DNA of 64,000 bases from Idiomarina seosinensis (GCF_003987275.1 NZ_PIQF01000004.1:124001-188000); one strand, 5' to 3'; numbered from the stretch's first letter, positions 8,739-17,486 are shown. Notes: generated by a model not told the origin, from the sequence alone. Made by a program: numbers and translations.

Positions 8739-9314
8739 TTACCAACCGGGCATCTGAAATGCTTGGCTTGCTTCGTACATTTGCAGTGATTCTGGCATGA
8801 TGACTATTAACGCCAGGCGAACTAATATTGCTGTAACAGCCAGCCCGCATAGCGTCTGCAATACGCCTTGTCGCTCAAACCAAATGGCGATTAAGCCGGG
8901 AATGATATAGCCGATGATGCTGCTCTCCATAACTGACATCATAACGGTTGATTCCAGCATGCCCACTTGAGCCTGAGCGCCACCACCGCCCGCAATCATT
9001 TGTAAATCGGCCCAAGTCACCAGGTTCCCGATAAACAAATCGAATAAGCCGGCAATCAGGTACCCGGTTAAAATCATGATGATGGTCTGACGACGCCCGT
9101 AAATAATGGCGAAACTAGCAATTACTTTAACGATTAGATAAGTCACTAAGGCGGCGAACAAAGTTAGTGACAAACTGAGAGGGTCGGTTAATTGCAGTGC
9201 AACATAGCCTGGGACAACAAGCCCTCCAGCGGCCAGACCTAAAGTCTGAGTGAGCAGTAAGGTAAAAAATAAACCAATACCGATAGCTACGGCCAGGATA
9301 TTAAGCGCAATCAT
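8739..9314 (-). CDS. pgsC: Poly-gamma-glutamate biosynthesis protein PgsC/CapC
   Basis: A 191-residue integral membrane protein of the PgsC/CapC family. The conserved N-terminal region (TLGLAAGGLVVPGYVALQLTD written in part: GLAAGGLVVPGYVAL) and several hydrophobic helices are clear. Together with PgsB this subunit is required for ATP-dependent gamma-linked polymerisation of glutamate at the membrane. It is longer than the ~150-residue Bacillus protein because of extra C-terminal hydrophobic segments. Its start overlaps the pgsB stop by 4 bases (ATGA), so the two are translationally coupled. Confidence 0.92.
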   Translation of the reverse strand: MIALNILAVAIGIGLFFTLLLTQTLGLAAGGLVVPGYVALQLTDPLSLSLTLFAALVTYLIVKVIASFAIIYGRRQTIIMILTGYLIAGLFDLFIGNLVTWADLQMIAGGGGAQAQVGMLESTVMMSVMESSIIGYIIPGLIAIWFERQGVLQTLCGLAVTAILVRLALIVIMPESLQMYEASQAFQMPGW

Positions 9315-10516
9315 AATTCTTCCTCTTTTACGGCACGGTTTTGGAAAAAGCGAGCGACCTCTTCGCCGCCACCATGAATATTACACATGCCAACAACCAG
9401 CGCTTTGCCGCCGGATTCTTCTAATATTGTTTCAGTGATATCGGTAGTTTCCGCGTTTTCCATAACCAGCAACTTCTCTGGGTCAAGGCCATGCTTGACG
9501 GCATTGCGGACGAAAATAAAAGAGCCTGAGCCAATCAGGATATATTTGTCGGCTTTTGTCCAGTTGACGGTTTCTACGGCCATTTGCTGAGACCGGTGAG
9601 GGCGATCGGCGCGACAGTTAATAAGCATGATTGTTCGTCTGTCTTCGCCGTATTTACTAACCATATTCTCCCATATCCGGCCTGTTGATTCGGGATCGTT
9701 AGCAGCAAATGCGTTAACAAAGATAATTTCGCGGCGAAAATAACTGATGTGTAAAACCTGCATTGCGCCCGCTTCAGGTTCTAGCTGAGTCATGCCCTCC
9801 AGAGCTTTATCACGGTCAACACCTAAGTATTCACAGATATTCAACGCCAAGGCGATATTCTCTGCGTGCTCAGCGTAGCGAAACTTATTCAGGGTATCTT
9901 CAGAAATAGCGGAGACTTCATCTTCGCTGACCCCATGCAGTTTGGATTGACGATCTTTGCAGGAGTGCTCAAAGGTGCCCAGTAGATTTCGCTCGGCGGT
10001 GAATAGATTTCCTTTGACCGGGGTGCTTCCTGCCAATGCCAGCGCTACTTCTTCCTCTCCTGGTCCCATTACATCCAGATGGTCGGCCCGGGCGTTGGTG
10101 ATCACGCCGACATTGGAATGAACCATGCGCAGCTCGCTCAGTGATTGATATTGAGGCTGCAAGGCCATGCATTCCATGACCACAACTTCTGGTTTTAACG
10201 AGGCCATGCGTTTTAAAGTGCGCATTTGCTCGATAATATTGGCGCCACTAATACGATATATCGGGAATTCGCGACCGTCGGGGTCGGTAATGGCGGCGGC
10301 TGAGCCAGTTGTTTTAGCACAGGTGCGCTTGCCTCCGGCTCTCAAACCGGCCGCAATTAAACGAGTCACACTGGTTTTACCGCGAGTTCCGTTGACATGA
10401 ATCCGGACCGGAATTTTGCGCACTAGCAGTCTGTGCTTGAATGCTTCAAGTCCACCCGCAAGGACTAGCACCAGCCAGAGACCCGCAACAATGGCAAGCA
10501 TTACTGGAATGTCCAT
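9311..10516 (-). CDS. pgsB: Poly-gamma-glutamate synthase subunit PgsB/CapB
   Basis: An ATP-dependent amide ligase of the Mur-ligase-like PgsB/CapB family that joins glutamates through gamma-carboxyl bonds. After an N-terminal membrane helix (residues ~5-22) comes the P-loop NGTRGKTS (residues 42-49), then the conserved EVVVMECMALQP and ITNARADHLDVMGP segments. The ATG at 10516 is preferred because the strong AAGGAGG lies 6 bases before it; the upstream in-frame ATG (10534) lies before that SD and inside a hairpin. It is the first gene of the pgs operon. About 401 residues, a normal length. Confidence 0.95.
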   Translation of the reverse strand: MDIPVMLAIVAGLWLVLVLAGGLEAFKHRLLVRKIPVRIHVNGTRGKTSVTRLIAAGLRAGGKRTCAKTTGSAAAITDPDGREFPIYRISGANIIEQMRTLKRMASLKPEVVVMECMALQPQYQSLSELRMVHSNVGVITNARADHLDVMGPGEEEVALALAGSTPVKGNLFTAERNLLGTFEHSCKDRQSKLHGVSEDEVSAISEDTLNKFRYAEHAENIALALNICEYLGVDRDKALEGMTQLEPEAGAMQVLHISYFRREIIFVNAFAANDPESTGRIWENMVSKYGEDRRTIMLINCRADRPHRSQQMAVETVNWTKADKYILIGSGSFIFVRNAVKHGLDPEKLLVMENAETTDITETILEESGGKALVVGMCNIHGGGEEVARFFQNRAVKEEEL

Positions 10517-10525
10517 AAGCGCCCT

Positions 10526-10553
10526 CCTTAACATACAAAAGTGTATGTTAAGG
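10526..10553 (-). promoter_or_regulatory. Perfect inverted repeat overlapping the pgsB Shine-Dalgarno
   Basis: Two perfectly complementary 12-base arms (10526-10537 and 10542-10553) surround a 4-base loop. In the pgsB mRNA the 3' arm ends in AAGG, which is the first half of the AAGGAGG ribosome-binding site; the rest of the SD (10525-10523) lies just outside the stem. No U-run follows, so it is not a terminator. It could be a translational control hairpin, or at the DNA level a symmetric operator for a dimeric regulator. Which one applies cannot be decided from sequence. Confidence 0.75.
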
Positions 10554-10613
10554 TTTTAGCGAATTTCGATAGAAAAGACCAATGACTTTAGCGATCTTTA
10601 CAATAAATAGAGC

Positions 10614-11822
10614 CTAGTTATTGTCTAACAGCGGGGCTAAAACCTCCGGGTCACCGTCAATTTTGGTCATTAGTTCCAGCCCGAGTAATTGAGCCATAAA
10701 AGGATAAATATGAATATTGCTAAAGCGTGGCAACTCGGCTTGTGTGTTTAAGCCAGGGCCTGCAGCAATAAATATACCGTCCATCTCGCGTTGCGAGTGA
10801 TACCCGTGAGTTCCGCCATCCGAGCGCTTTTCCGGTGGGCGAGTGGCAAAGGTTACCGGCGCGTCAGTACCAAGAATAATTGCGGGTTTTCTCGGGCCGT
10901 CTCCCACGCCAAGCTCCGTTAACACGGATGGTGGTTCGATATAAAAGCTCTTTTCCGGCATTGCACTCAGTTTCGTTTTAAGCTTTTCGATATCTTCTGG
11001 AGTTGTCTGCGAGCGCGGATAAATTAAAAAACGCGTTTGTGAATTCACAGTTTCGAACAGTTGCGGATTTATTGGTAATGACTTGGGTTCAATCATCGCC
11101 GCGGCGGTTATTTCGCTCATACCGTGGTCTGAGACTAAAATTAAATTAACCGGTTCATCGATCTCGTTGTTCAAACGCTGCCAGAGCTCTCCGATCAGTT
11201 GATCAATGTGCTGAACCGCGCCTTTTACTTGCTTAGAGTTGGGGCCAAAGCGGTGCCCCATTGAATCAACAATGGAAAAATAACCGGTAACTACGCGGGG
11301 CCGGGCTGCTTCCGGTAGTTTTAACCAGTCGATAATTTGATCGACCCGCTGACGGTTAGGTGTCGGCGTACTGTAATGGTAAAAGTAACTTGGCGTCCGG
11401 CCGTTAATTCGAGCCGATGATTCGGGCCAAAAGAAGGTGGCCGCCTTGACGCCCTGAAACTCGGCCAGATTCCAAATTGGTAGTGTCGTTAACCAGCTGC
11501 TGTCCTCAACACCATCACCCATTCTATAATGTTGTTCGCGTTCCATATCGTAAAAATTGTTATCGACGAGACCGTGATTCGAGGGGTACTGGCCAGTAAC
11601 AATCGACAAATGGTTGGGAAAGGTTTTAGCAGGGTAGACCGGGATTAGCCCGTCGCTACGTACCCCGTTACTGGCGATTTCAGCGATATTTTGGGCGTCA
11701 TGTTTTTCAATATAATCGTGGCGAAAACCATCAATCGAAATTAACACCACGGTTTGCTCTTCGCTGTTAGCCTGGCTGGTGAGAGTTATCAGTAGCAGCA
11801 TTACTGCAGTTAAAAGTCGCAT
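10614..11822 (-). CDS. ENPP-type nucleotide pyrophosphatase/phosphodiesterase, exported
   Basis: A 402-residue alkaline-phosphatase-superfamily enzyme of the ectonucleotide pyrophosphatase/phosphodiesterase group. A signal peptide (MRLLTAVMLLLITLTSQANS) indicates a periplasmic location. The metal-binding ISIDGFRHD (near residue 31), nucleophile Thr67 in PAKTFPNHLSIVTG, the DHGMSEI site and the C-terminal GTHGYHS histidine site are all present, so the two-zinc centre seems complete. Family members hydrolyse phosphodiester or pyrophosphate bonds of nucleotides or lipids; the actual substrate is unknown. It lies 97 bases upstream of pgsB on the same strand, with the hairpin in between, so read-through into pgs is possible. 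Confidence 0.9.
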   Translation of the reverse strand: MRLLTAVMLLLITLTSQANSEEQTVVLISIDGFRHDYIEKHDAQNIAEIASNGVRSDGLIPVYPAKTFPNHLSIVTGQYPSNHGLVDNNFYDMEREQHYRMGDGVEDSSWLTTLPIWNLAEFQGVKAATFFWPESSARINGRTPSYFYHYSTPTPNRQRVDQIIDWLKLPEAARPRVVTGYFSIVDSMGHRFGPNSKQVKGAVQHIDQLIGELWQRLNNEIDEPVNLILVSDHGMSEITAAAMIEPKSLPINPQLFETVNSQTRFLIYPRSQTTPEDIEKLKTKLSAMPEKSFYIEPPSVLTELGVGDGPRKPAIILGTDAPVTFATRPPEKRSDGGTHGYHSQREMDGIFIAAGPGLNTQAELPRFSNIHIYPFMAQLLGLELMTKIDGDPEVLAPLLDNN

Positions 11823-11846
11823 TATTCATCCTTACCGGGGTTAGCA

Positions 11847-12185
11847 CTATGCTTTTTTAACAAATTCAGATTTCAGTTTCATGGCACCAATGCCATCGAC
11901 TTTACAATCAATATCGTGATCGCCGTCTATCAAGCGAATATTTTTTACCTTGGTGCCTACTTTGACCACGGTAGAAGAACCTTTAACTTTTAGGTCTTTA
12001 ATCACTGTTACGGTGTCACCGTCAGTCAGCGGTGCGCCATTAGCGTCTTTATAAATGGGTTGTTCATCGGTGCTGGCCGGTTCTTGATCCGACCATTCAT
12101 GAGCGCACTCTGGGCAAACGAGTAAGTTACCATCGTGGTAAGTATAGGTTGACTGACACTCCGGGCAAGCGGGGAAGTCGCTCAT
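11847..12185 (-). CDS. yjdM: Zinc ribbon protein YjdM (PhnA family)
   Basis: A 112-residue protein with an N-terminal zinc ribbon (CPEC at about residues 7-10 and CPEC near 28-31) and the C-terminal PhnA domain ([31 protein letters not shown]). It is commonly named YjdM or PhnA, but there is no phosphonate gene here and the historical phosphonate link is not supported by context. The cellular function is not established. It sits 24 bases upstream of the phosphodiesterase gene on the same strand. Confidence 0.92.
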   Translation of the reverse strand: MSDFPACPECQSTYTYHDGNLLVCPECAHEWSDQEPASTDEQPIYKDANGAPLTDGDTVTVIKDLKVKGSSTVVKVGTKVKNIRLIDGDHDIDCKVDGIGAMKLKSEFVKKA

Positions 12186-12247
12186 GATTGTTTCCTTGAA
12201 AATAAAAGACGGCAGTCTACTCTACTTTAACCTTAACGTCAGCGTCT

Positions 12248-13612
12248 TCAGACAAACACCAGTACTACGACTGTGGTAACGATGGCGAGCAATACGTTGA
12301 GAACTGCGCCTTCGCGCGCCATTTCTTTTATCGTGATTCGGTTGGACGCGAAAATAATTGAATTTGGTGGTGTTGCCACTGGCATACAAAAAGCACAGCT
12401 ACAGGCGATTACGGCCGGTATCATTAATATTTCGATGGGTAAATTAAGGGCGCTGGCGGTTGCCGCAAGTATTGGCATTAGCAAAGTGGCAGTAGCTGTA
12501 TTCGATGTCACTTCAGTTACAAAAGATACAGAGACAGACAGGATAAAAATCAGCAGCCAAATGGGTAATCCACCCAGTGCGGTTAATGATTCACCAATCA
12601 GTTCTCCCAAGCCACTTTGCATAACTCCTTTGGCGAGACAGATCCCGCCCGCAAATAGCAATAAAATGCCCCACGGAATATCTTTGGCTAAACTCCAATT
12701 AAGCAGTTTTTGTGTAGGGCCCTTGCCAGATGGAATAATAAACATCGCGACGACACCGGCTAAAGCAACAGTGGCATCGTTTAGGCTGGATAATCCTAAG
12801 GCCGCAGTCCAGCCTCCAAACGGGCTGGTGCGAGTTACCCATAAAATAACGACTCCGGCAAACACCAGCAAGACACGCTTTTCATAAGAACTGATTGGGG
12901 GGTTATCGGGTAACACCAGAGGCTTGTTGAGCTTTACGTTACGCGTTAGCCATAATGCGATAATGGGTAAGCCAAGTATCACAATCGGTAGCCCGATACC
13001 GAGCCAACGGGTAAAGCCGAATTCGTTACCCGAAATATTTTGGTAGATGGAGGCAAAGATTAAATTGGGCGGGGTGCCAACTAGCGTCGCGATTCCTCCT
13101 AGCGAACCGGAGTAGGCCAGGCCTAATAGTAACGCTCTTTGAAAGTTGGCGTCATCGCTGGCATCAATCAAGGCCAGAGCAACGGGTAATAATGCTAAAA
13201 CACTGGCCGTGTTTGATATCCACATGGATAAAAAGGCAGTGGCAAGCATAAAGGCAATAACCACTTTTTTACCGCTACCCGCTCCAATTTTGCTAACCAA
13301 CCCTAATGCAATGCGCTTGTGTACACCGCTGGCTTCAACGGCTTTCGCCAGCATAAATGCGCCCATAAACAGAAGGATGATATTATCCCCCAGAGCGACG
13401 GCGGCTTCGGCCGGATCCAAAATTCCAGCTACCGGCAGTAAAACAAACGGTAGCAGAGAAGTTACCGGCAATGGAATGCATTCACTGATCCACCACCATG
13501 CAACCCAGATTACAACGGCCAGTGTTAGTGCGGCTGGCGCTGGCATCGCTAATGTGGTGCTGACTATAAAGGAAATAGCGGCAAGTACTGGACCAAGAAT
13601 AATATGCTTCAT
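12248..13612 (-). CDS. DASS-family (SLC13) sodium/anion symporter
   Basis: A 454-residue polytopic inner-membrane transporter of the divalent anion:sodium symporter family. Both family SNT motifs are visible: WISNTASVLALLP (about residues 130-142) and TEVTSNTATATLLMP in the second half, each at a helical hairpin tip that binds sodium and substrate. Substrates are usually C4-dicarboxylates, tricarboxylates or sulfate; the sequence does not say which. It is divergently arranged with the glutamate-ligase gene (about 75 bases between starts). Confidence 0.9.
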   Translation of the reverse strand: MKHIILGPVLAAISFIVSTTLAMPAPAALTLAVVIWVAWWWISECIPLPVTSLLPFVLLPVAGILDPAEAAVALGDNIILLFMGAFMLAKAVEASGVHKRIALGLVSKIGAGSGKKVVIAFMLATAFLSMWISNTASVLALLPVALALIDASDDANFQRALLLGLAYSGSLGGIATLVGTPPNLIFASIYQNISGNEFGFTRWLGIGLPIVILGLPIIALWLTRNVKLNKPLVLPDNPPISSYEKRVLLVFAGVVILWVTRTSPFGGWTAALGLSSLNDATVALAGVVAMFIIPSGKGPTQKLLNWSLAKDIPWGILLLFAGGICLAKGVMQSGLGELIGESLTALGGLPIWLLIFILSVSVSFVTEVTSNTATATLLMPILAATASALNLPIEILMIPAVIACSCAFCMPVATPPNSIIFASNRITIKEMAREGAVLNVLLAIVTTVVVLVFV

Positions 13613-13687
13613 GATTTCTTTAATTGATCATTACTCGTCTGTCGAGTGTAATGTAATGATTGTAAAAAGAAACCAGAAGAGGTGCTC

Positions 13688-14587
13688 GTGAGAGAAATCG
13701 TTGTACTGCATGAGAACGAAGAATGGTTGGTACCATTGCGTGAAGAGCTTAAAAAGCGTGGCGTAAAAGCCACCGAGTGGTTTTTGAACGAAGGGCGGGT
13801 GCCTTACACCGAGCTGCCGGAAGATTCCGTTTACTATAATCGCATGAGTGCGTCTTCTCATACGCGTGGGCACCGCTATGCTCCAGAGTTAACAAAGTTA
13901 GTGCTTACTTGGCTGGAAAGCAAGAACAGAACCGTTGTTAATGGTAGCCATGTACTAGCCTTGGAGATTTGTAAACTATCACAATATGCGGCGCTGGAAC
14001 GAGCGGGGTTACGAGTTCCAAAAACTCACGCTGTGGTCGGTAGCGGTGAGTTACTAGCTGCGGCAAAAGCATTTAATCAATGGCCATTAATTTTGAAACC
14101 CAACCGCGGTGGCAAAGGACTTGGTGTGCAGCGGTTCGGCACACTCGATGAATTTGCCAAGTTTCTAGAACACGAGTCATTAGACGAACCGTTAGATGGT
14201 ACTTGGTTGCTACAGGAATATATACAACCGAAAGCACCTCATATTACCCGTGCAGAATTTGTCGGTCAGAACTTTGTTTATGCGGTGCAGGTAAATACTC
14301 AGGGTGGCTTTGAATTATGCCCGGCGGATAACTGTGCCATTGAAGATAAGTTCACTATTACCAAGCGTTTCAATGATCATGAGATTATTAGAAACTTAGA
14401 AAGCTTTTTACGCAGCAACGATATTGATGTAGCAGGTGTTGAGTTTATTGAGAACCAACAGGGAGAACTGTTTGTCTACGATGTGAACACTAACACCAAT
14501 TACAATCAGGCAGCGGAACAACGTGCAGCGGTTAAAAACACCGGCATGGGGGCTTTGGCTGAATACCTCATTGATTTAGCGGAATAA
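13688..14587 (+). CDS. ATP-grasp RimK-type alpha-L-glutamate ligase
   Basis: An ATP-grasp enzyme of about 299 residues related to RimK and LysX. The GTG at 13688 is chosen because GAGG (13679-13682) lies 5 bases before it; another GTG at 13682 overlaps that site. The ATP-binding segment (PLILKPNRGGKGLGVQRF, about residues 133-150) and the metal-binding end VYDVNTNTNYN are intact. RimK-type ligases add glutamate or another amino acid to a protein C-terminus or small molecule; the acceptor is unknown. It is expressed away from the DASS and pgs genes, but its glutamate chemistry and proximity to pgs are suggestive. Confidence 0.85.
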   Translation: MREIVVLHENEEWLVPLREELKKRGVKATEWFLNEGRVPYTELPEDSVYYNRMSASSHTRGHRYAPELTKLVLTWLESKNRTVVNGSHVLALEICKLSQYAALERAGLRVPKTHAVVGSGELLAAAKAFNQWPLILKPNRGGKGLGVQRFGTLDEFAKFLEHESLDEPLDGTWLLQEYIQPKAPHITRAEFVGQNFVYAVQVNTQGGFELCPADNCAIEDKFTITKRFNDHEIIRNLESFLRSNDIDVAGVEFIENQQGELFVYDVNTNTNYNQAAEQRAAVKNTGMGALAEYLIDLAE

Positions 14588-14591
14588 TAAA

Positions 14592-14613
14592 ATGGCCCCG
14601 CTAACGGGGCCAT
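14592..14613. terminator. Bidirectional terminator between glutamate ligase and TonB receptor
   Basis: A 9-bp GC-rich stem (ATGGCCCCG with CGGGGCCAT) and a 4-base loop lie between the two convergent genes. The minus-strand transcript continues into TTTTATTATT, and the plus-strand one into a weaker CTTATC. This suits a Rho-independent terminator mainly for the minus-strand receptor mRNA. Confidence 0.75.
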
Positions 14614-14637
14614 CTTATCACCAGGGAAAAGCTTTAC

Positions 14638-16779
14638 TTAAAAGTTGTATTCAAAACCAAGCGAAGCGGTTTGTGGTTTGTTCGGACGCGCTCCGTGTGG
14701 TGAACGAGCAACAATCTTTTGCTGATCAAAGACATTTTCTAATTTAAAGAAAACACTCATATTGCTGTTAAGTTCGTAACGGCTGACCAAATCAGTCACA
14801 AATAGTGACTCCGTTTTATTAAAACGATTGTCGTCTCTGTTGCAGCCGACGTTAACGCACATATCGTCGATGTACTTAGCAACGACGTAGTTTACCCAAC
14901 CTTTGTTGTTGTCCAGAGTGACTCGCGCGCTAAAGGTATTTTGTGGGATATCGTTAAGCTCATCACCATCACGCAGGCCAGCAGCGTTATTCTTACTAAT
15001 CTCACCGTTGGTGTAGGTGTAGGCGAGCTCTACCGGCATCAAAAACTGACCCAGTTCAAAGGTGTTGCTAGCCTGAAGCTCAAGACCTGAAACTTCTGAC
15101 TCACCCAGGACATAAGAGCCTGATTCGGCGCCGTTTTCGCATGGGTTTGCAATAGAGCATTGCTGAGTCGTATCGCTAAAGTCACTGTAAAAACCAACTG
15201 CTTCAGCGAAAAACTCGCCTTGGGTGAAACGCAATCCGGCTTCATAATTGGTGCTGGTTTCCGGTTGTTGGTTAGCCTTAGCGCCGCCACCTAGCGGTGA
15301 AAAACCCTTATGCACGCCAGCAAGCATTTGCCACTGTTCACTCACATCATAAGTGAATGAGACGCCAGGCAGCCACTCGCTGCTGTCATTAGAGCGCGTG
15401 CTATCTAACTGATTGCGTTGAGTATCAGCGAACTGGTTACGATAGGACTCGACGTCCTCGTAGCGCAGTGCCATATGCACGGTTAGAGCCTCGTTGGCCT
15501 GCCACCGGTCGGTTAACCAAAAGCTCATTGCGTCAGCACCTTCCAGTCGGTTATTGCCACCAGTAGGAGCGATCTCATTTTGATAGACAAGGCTGCCATT
15601 AATTTGGTCATAAACCGCAACTGGCTGGAAGCGATCCATTTCGTCGCTGTGATCGCGAAGTCCAGCTTCGATAGTATGAGCGTCAAGCGCCCATTGAGCG
15701 TTAACTTCCAGGCCTTTTGACTCATAGCTACGGTTGTTGTTTTTGTATTCTAAGCCCAGTTCGTCCATTTGCCCGCGTAAAATGGCGAGTGCTTGCATAT
15801 CACCATTATTAGCAGCAGAAACGTAAGCGTTACCGCCGTCGAGCTTGAACCAGTTGCGAGCGAACTCGTTATAATAACCAACGGCGTTAAGTGTTAAGTT
15901 GTCTGTTGCGTCAAAGCTGTAATGAACACTGTAGCCTTTGTGCGAATTGTCCATTTGGTCAATTTCGGACAAACCATAGCGCCGATTTTCGTTTGCAGCA
16001 AAATCAATGTCGGCTAGTCCTAAATAGGTTTCGTTACTCTCTTCTTCGGAGTATTGTAACTTGGTCATCAACTGACTGCGGTCACCGGTCCACTGCAATT
16101 TGGCAACGTAATCTTGAATTGTAAAGCCAGCATCTCGCTCTGAACGGTCGATATTTTTAAAGCCATCGCTATTGCGCTGAACCGTTTCTATTAAAAAACC
16201 GAATTGGTCATTGGTACCGCCGACATGGGCATGCAAATCTTGGCTGCTGTGCTCACCAAATTGTGTCATTACCTGACCACTAAAACTTTCCGGAATTGGA
16301 GTCGATACTAAGTTCAGGACACCACCGGTTGTTTGCGGACCGTAACGTAATAAAGGCGCGCCTTTTAATACTTCTACCGCGGACATGCGCAATGTAGTCG
16401 GAAAGTAATAAGCTGCTGGATTCGAGTAAGGTGCAGGAGCCATCATAATGCCATCTTCAAGCAGTGTTACTTTACTAACACGCCCGGCTGTTGCGGCACG
16501 AATACCAATATTAGGTCGCAAGCCCTGTCCGTCTTCTTCACGGACGTAAATGCCCGGAATTGTTTTCATCAATTGGTTAATATCGGTTGGTACTTCAATG
16601 CGCATTTGTTCTTCGTCAATGACTGCGCTTGAGCCTGCAGTGCTGCGAGAGTCTGTTTTAGTGCCAATTATTTTTATTTGTTCAATTGAGTCTTCAACTG
16701 AAAGGTTATCATCGGGGCCCGCAATAGCAGCGGTGCTTAATGATGCCAGAACGGCTAAAGCAATGGTGTTTTTATTCAT
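14638..16779 (-). CDS. TonB-dependent outer-membrane receptor (FecA-like, Fur-controlled)
   Basis: A 713-residue outer-membrane receptor. A signal peptide (MNKNTIALAVLASLSTAAIA) is followed by a plug domain (DINQLMKTIPGIYVREEDG, then VEVLKGAPLLRYGPQTTGGV) and a beta barrel ending in SLGFEYNF, with a terminal aromatic residue. The plug resembles FecA-type receptors for ferric siderophores or ferric citrate. A Fur box 71 bases upstream supports iron-limited expression. No ABC transporter or FecIR regulators are adjacent, so the ligand is unknown. Confidence 0.92.
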   Translation of the reverse strand: MNKNTIALAVLASLSTAAIAGPDDNLSVEDSIEQIKIIGTKTDSRSTAGSSAVIDEEQMRIEVPTDINQLMKTIPGIYVREEDGQGLRPNIGIRAATAGRVSKVTLLEDGIMMAPAPYSNPAAYYFPTTLRMSAVEVLKGAPLLRYGPQTTGGVLNLVSTPIPESFSGQVMTQFGEHSSQDLHAHVGGTNDQFGFLIETVQRNSDGFKNIDRSERDAGFTIQDYVAKLQWTGDRSQLMTKLQYSEEESNETYLGLADIDFAANENRRYGLSEIDQMDNSHKGYSVHYSFDATDNLTLNAVGYYNEFARNWFKLDGGNAYVSAANNGDMQALAILRGQMDELGLEYKNNNRSYESKGLEVNAQWALDAHTIEAGLRDHSDEMDRFQPVAVYDQINGSLVYQNEIAPTGGNNRLEGADAMSFWLTDRWQANEALTVHMALRYEDVESYRNQFADTQRNQLDSTRSNDSSEWLPGVSFTYDVSEQWQMLAGVHKGFSPLGGGAKANQQPETSTNYEAGLRFTQGEFFAEAVGFYSDFSDTTQQCSIANPCENGAESGSYVLGESEVSGLELQASNTFELGQFLMPVELAYTYTNGEISKNNAAGLRDGDELNDIPQNTFSARVTLDNNKGWVNYVVAKYIDDMCVNVGCNRDDNRFNKTESLFVTDLVSRYELNSNMSVFFKLENVFDQQKIVARSPHGARPNKPQTASLGFEYNF

Positions 16780-16849
16780 CGTTAACCCTGTTTACGCTAA
16801 GTTAAAAGTGGTTTTAGTTTTATGAAATCGGGCGTAATAATAATCACAA

Positions 16850-16864
16850 TGAGAATAATTCGCA
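16850..16864. promoter_or_regulatory. Putative Fur box
   Basis: TGAGAATAATTCGCA fits the 7-1-7 Fur consensus TGATAAT-N-ATTATCA, with one break in the dyad. It is 71 bases upstream of the TonB receptor start and 86 bases upstream of the GAF gene, so it could act on either or both. Adjacent AT-rich repeats (TAATAATAATCA) may extend the binding region. Confidence 0.7.
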
Positions 16865-16949
16865 ATAGTGTTTATTGATGTTCGTCTAAAATTCCTTTCT
16901 TAACGTAGTGGTAAACAGTAAAATTGCGATTTAACGAGAAGGAGTTTAT

Positions 16950-17456
16950 GTGAAAACGGCAGGACTAGCGGATAACGAGCAACACCGTACGGAATTATTA
17001 AAACAACTAAATATTCTGGATAGTCAAAAAGATACGGGTTTCGACCAACTAGTGGAGTTAACCGGATTACTTTTTTCAAGTTCTATGGTGGCTGTCTCTT
17101 TTGTTGATAAAGAACGGCAGTGGTTTAAGTCTTCGATAGGGCTGAATATCTGCGAGACCACTCGTGATGTGTCATTCTGTGCGCATATTGTTGAGAAACC
17201 GCAGGTAATGGTGATAGAAGACGCCATGCTCGATGACCGGTTTTTTGATAATCCATTAGTCACCGAACAACCATTTATCCGTTTTTACGCAGGCGCTCCC
17301 ATCAGACCTTTCGACAATGAAGTGCTGGGAACTTTGTGTCTTATGGATGATAGGCCACGTACATTTAGCGCTGAAGAGCAGCGTGTTTTAACACTTTTAG
17401 CGGCACAAGCTGAGCAGTTAGTGCAGCTGCATTCAGCACGGTTACAGATTTCATAG
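16950..17456 (+). CDS. GAF domain protein
   Basis: A 168-residue stand-alone GAF domain with no output domain. The start is a GTG at 16950, preceded by AAGGAG 5 bases away; the overlapping ATG is followed at once by a stop. Typical features are VELTGLLFSSSMVAVSFVDKE, then FCAHIVEKPQVMVIEDA and FYAGAPIRPFDNEVLGTLC. Proteins of this shape (sometimes labelled GAF sensors) bind small ligands or sense oxidants, and some act as methionine-sulfoxide reductases. The fRMsr-type catalytic cysteines are not evident, so I treat it as a sensor of unknown ligand. It heads a plus-strand run of four genes. Confidence 0.85.
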   Translation: MKTAGLADNEQHRTELLKQLNILDSQKDTGFDQLVELTGLLFSSSMVAVSFVDKERQWFKSSIGLNICETTRDVSFCAHIVEKPQVMVIEDAMLDDRFFDNPLVTEQPFIRFYAGAPIRPFDNEVLGTLCLMDDRPRTFSAEEQRVLTLLAAQAEQLVQLHSARLQIS

Positions 17457-17486
17457 TCGGCTTTTAAAACAAGCAAGGGGACAAGC

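Noticed and set aside
12273-12887. 204-codon open frame on the plus strand inside the DASS gene
   Set aside because: It lies antisense to a clear transporter gene, has no domain resemblance or SD, and its composition looks like reversed membrane-protein codons.
13146-13691. 181-codon open frame on the plus strand overlapping the DASS start
   Set aside because: Antisense to the DASS gene for most of its length, and its end runs into the start of the glutamate ligase; no family resemblance.
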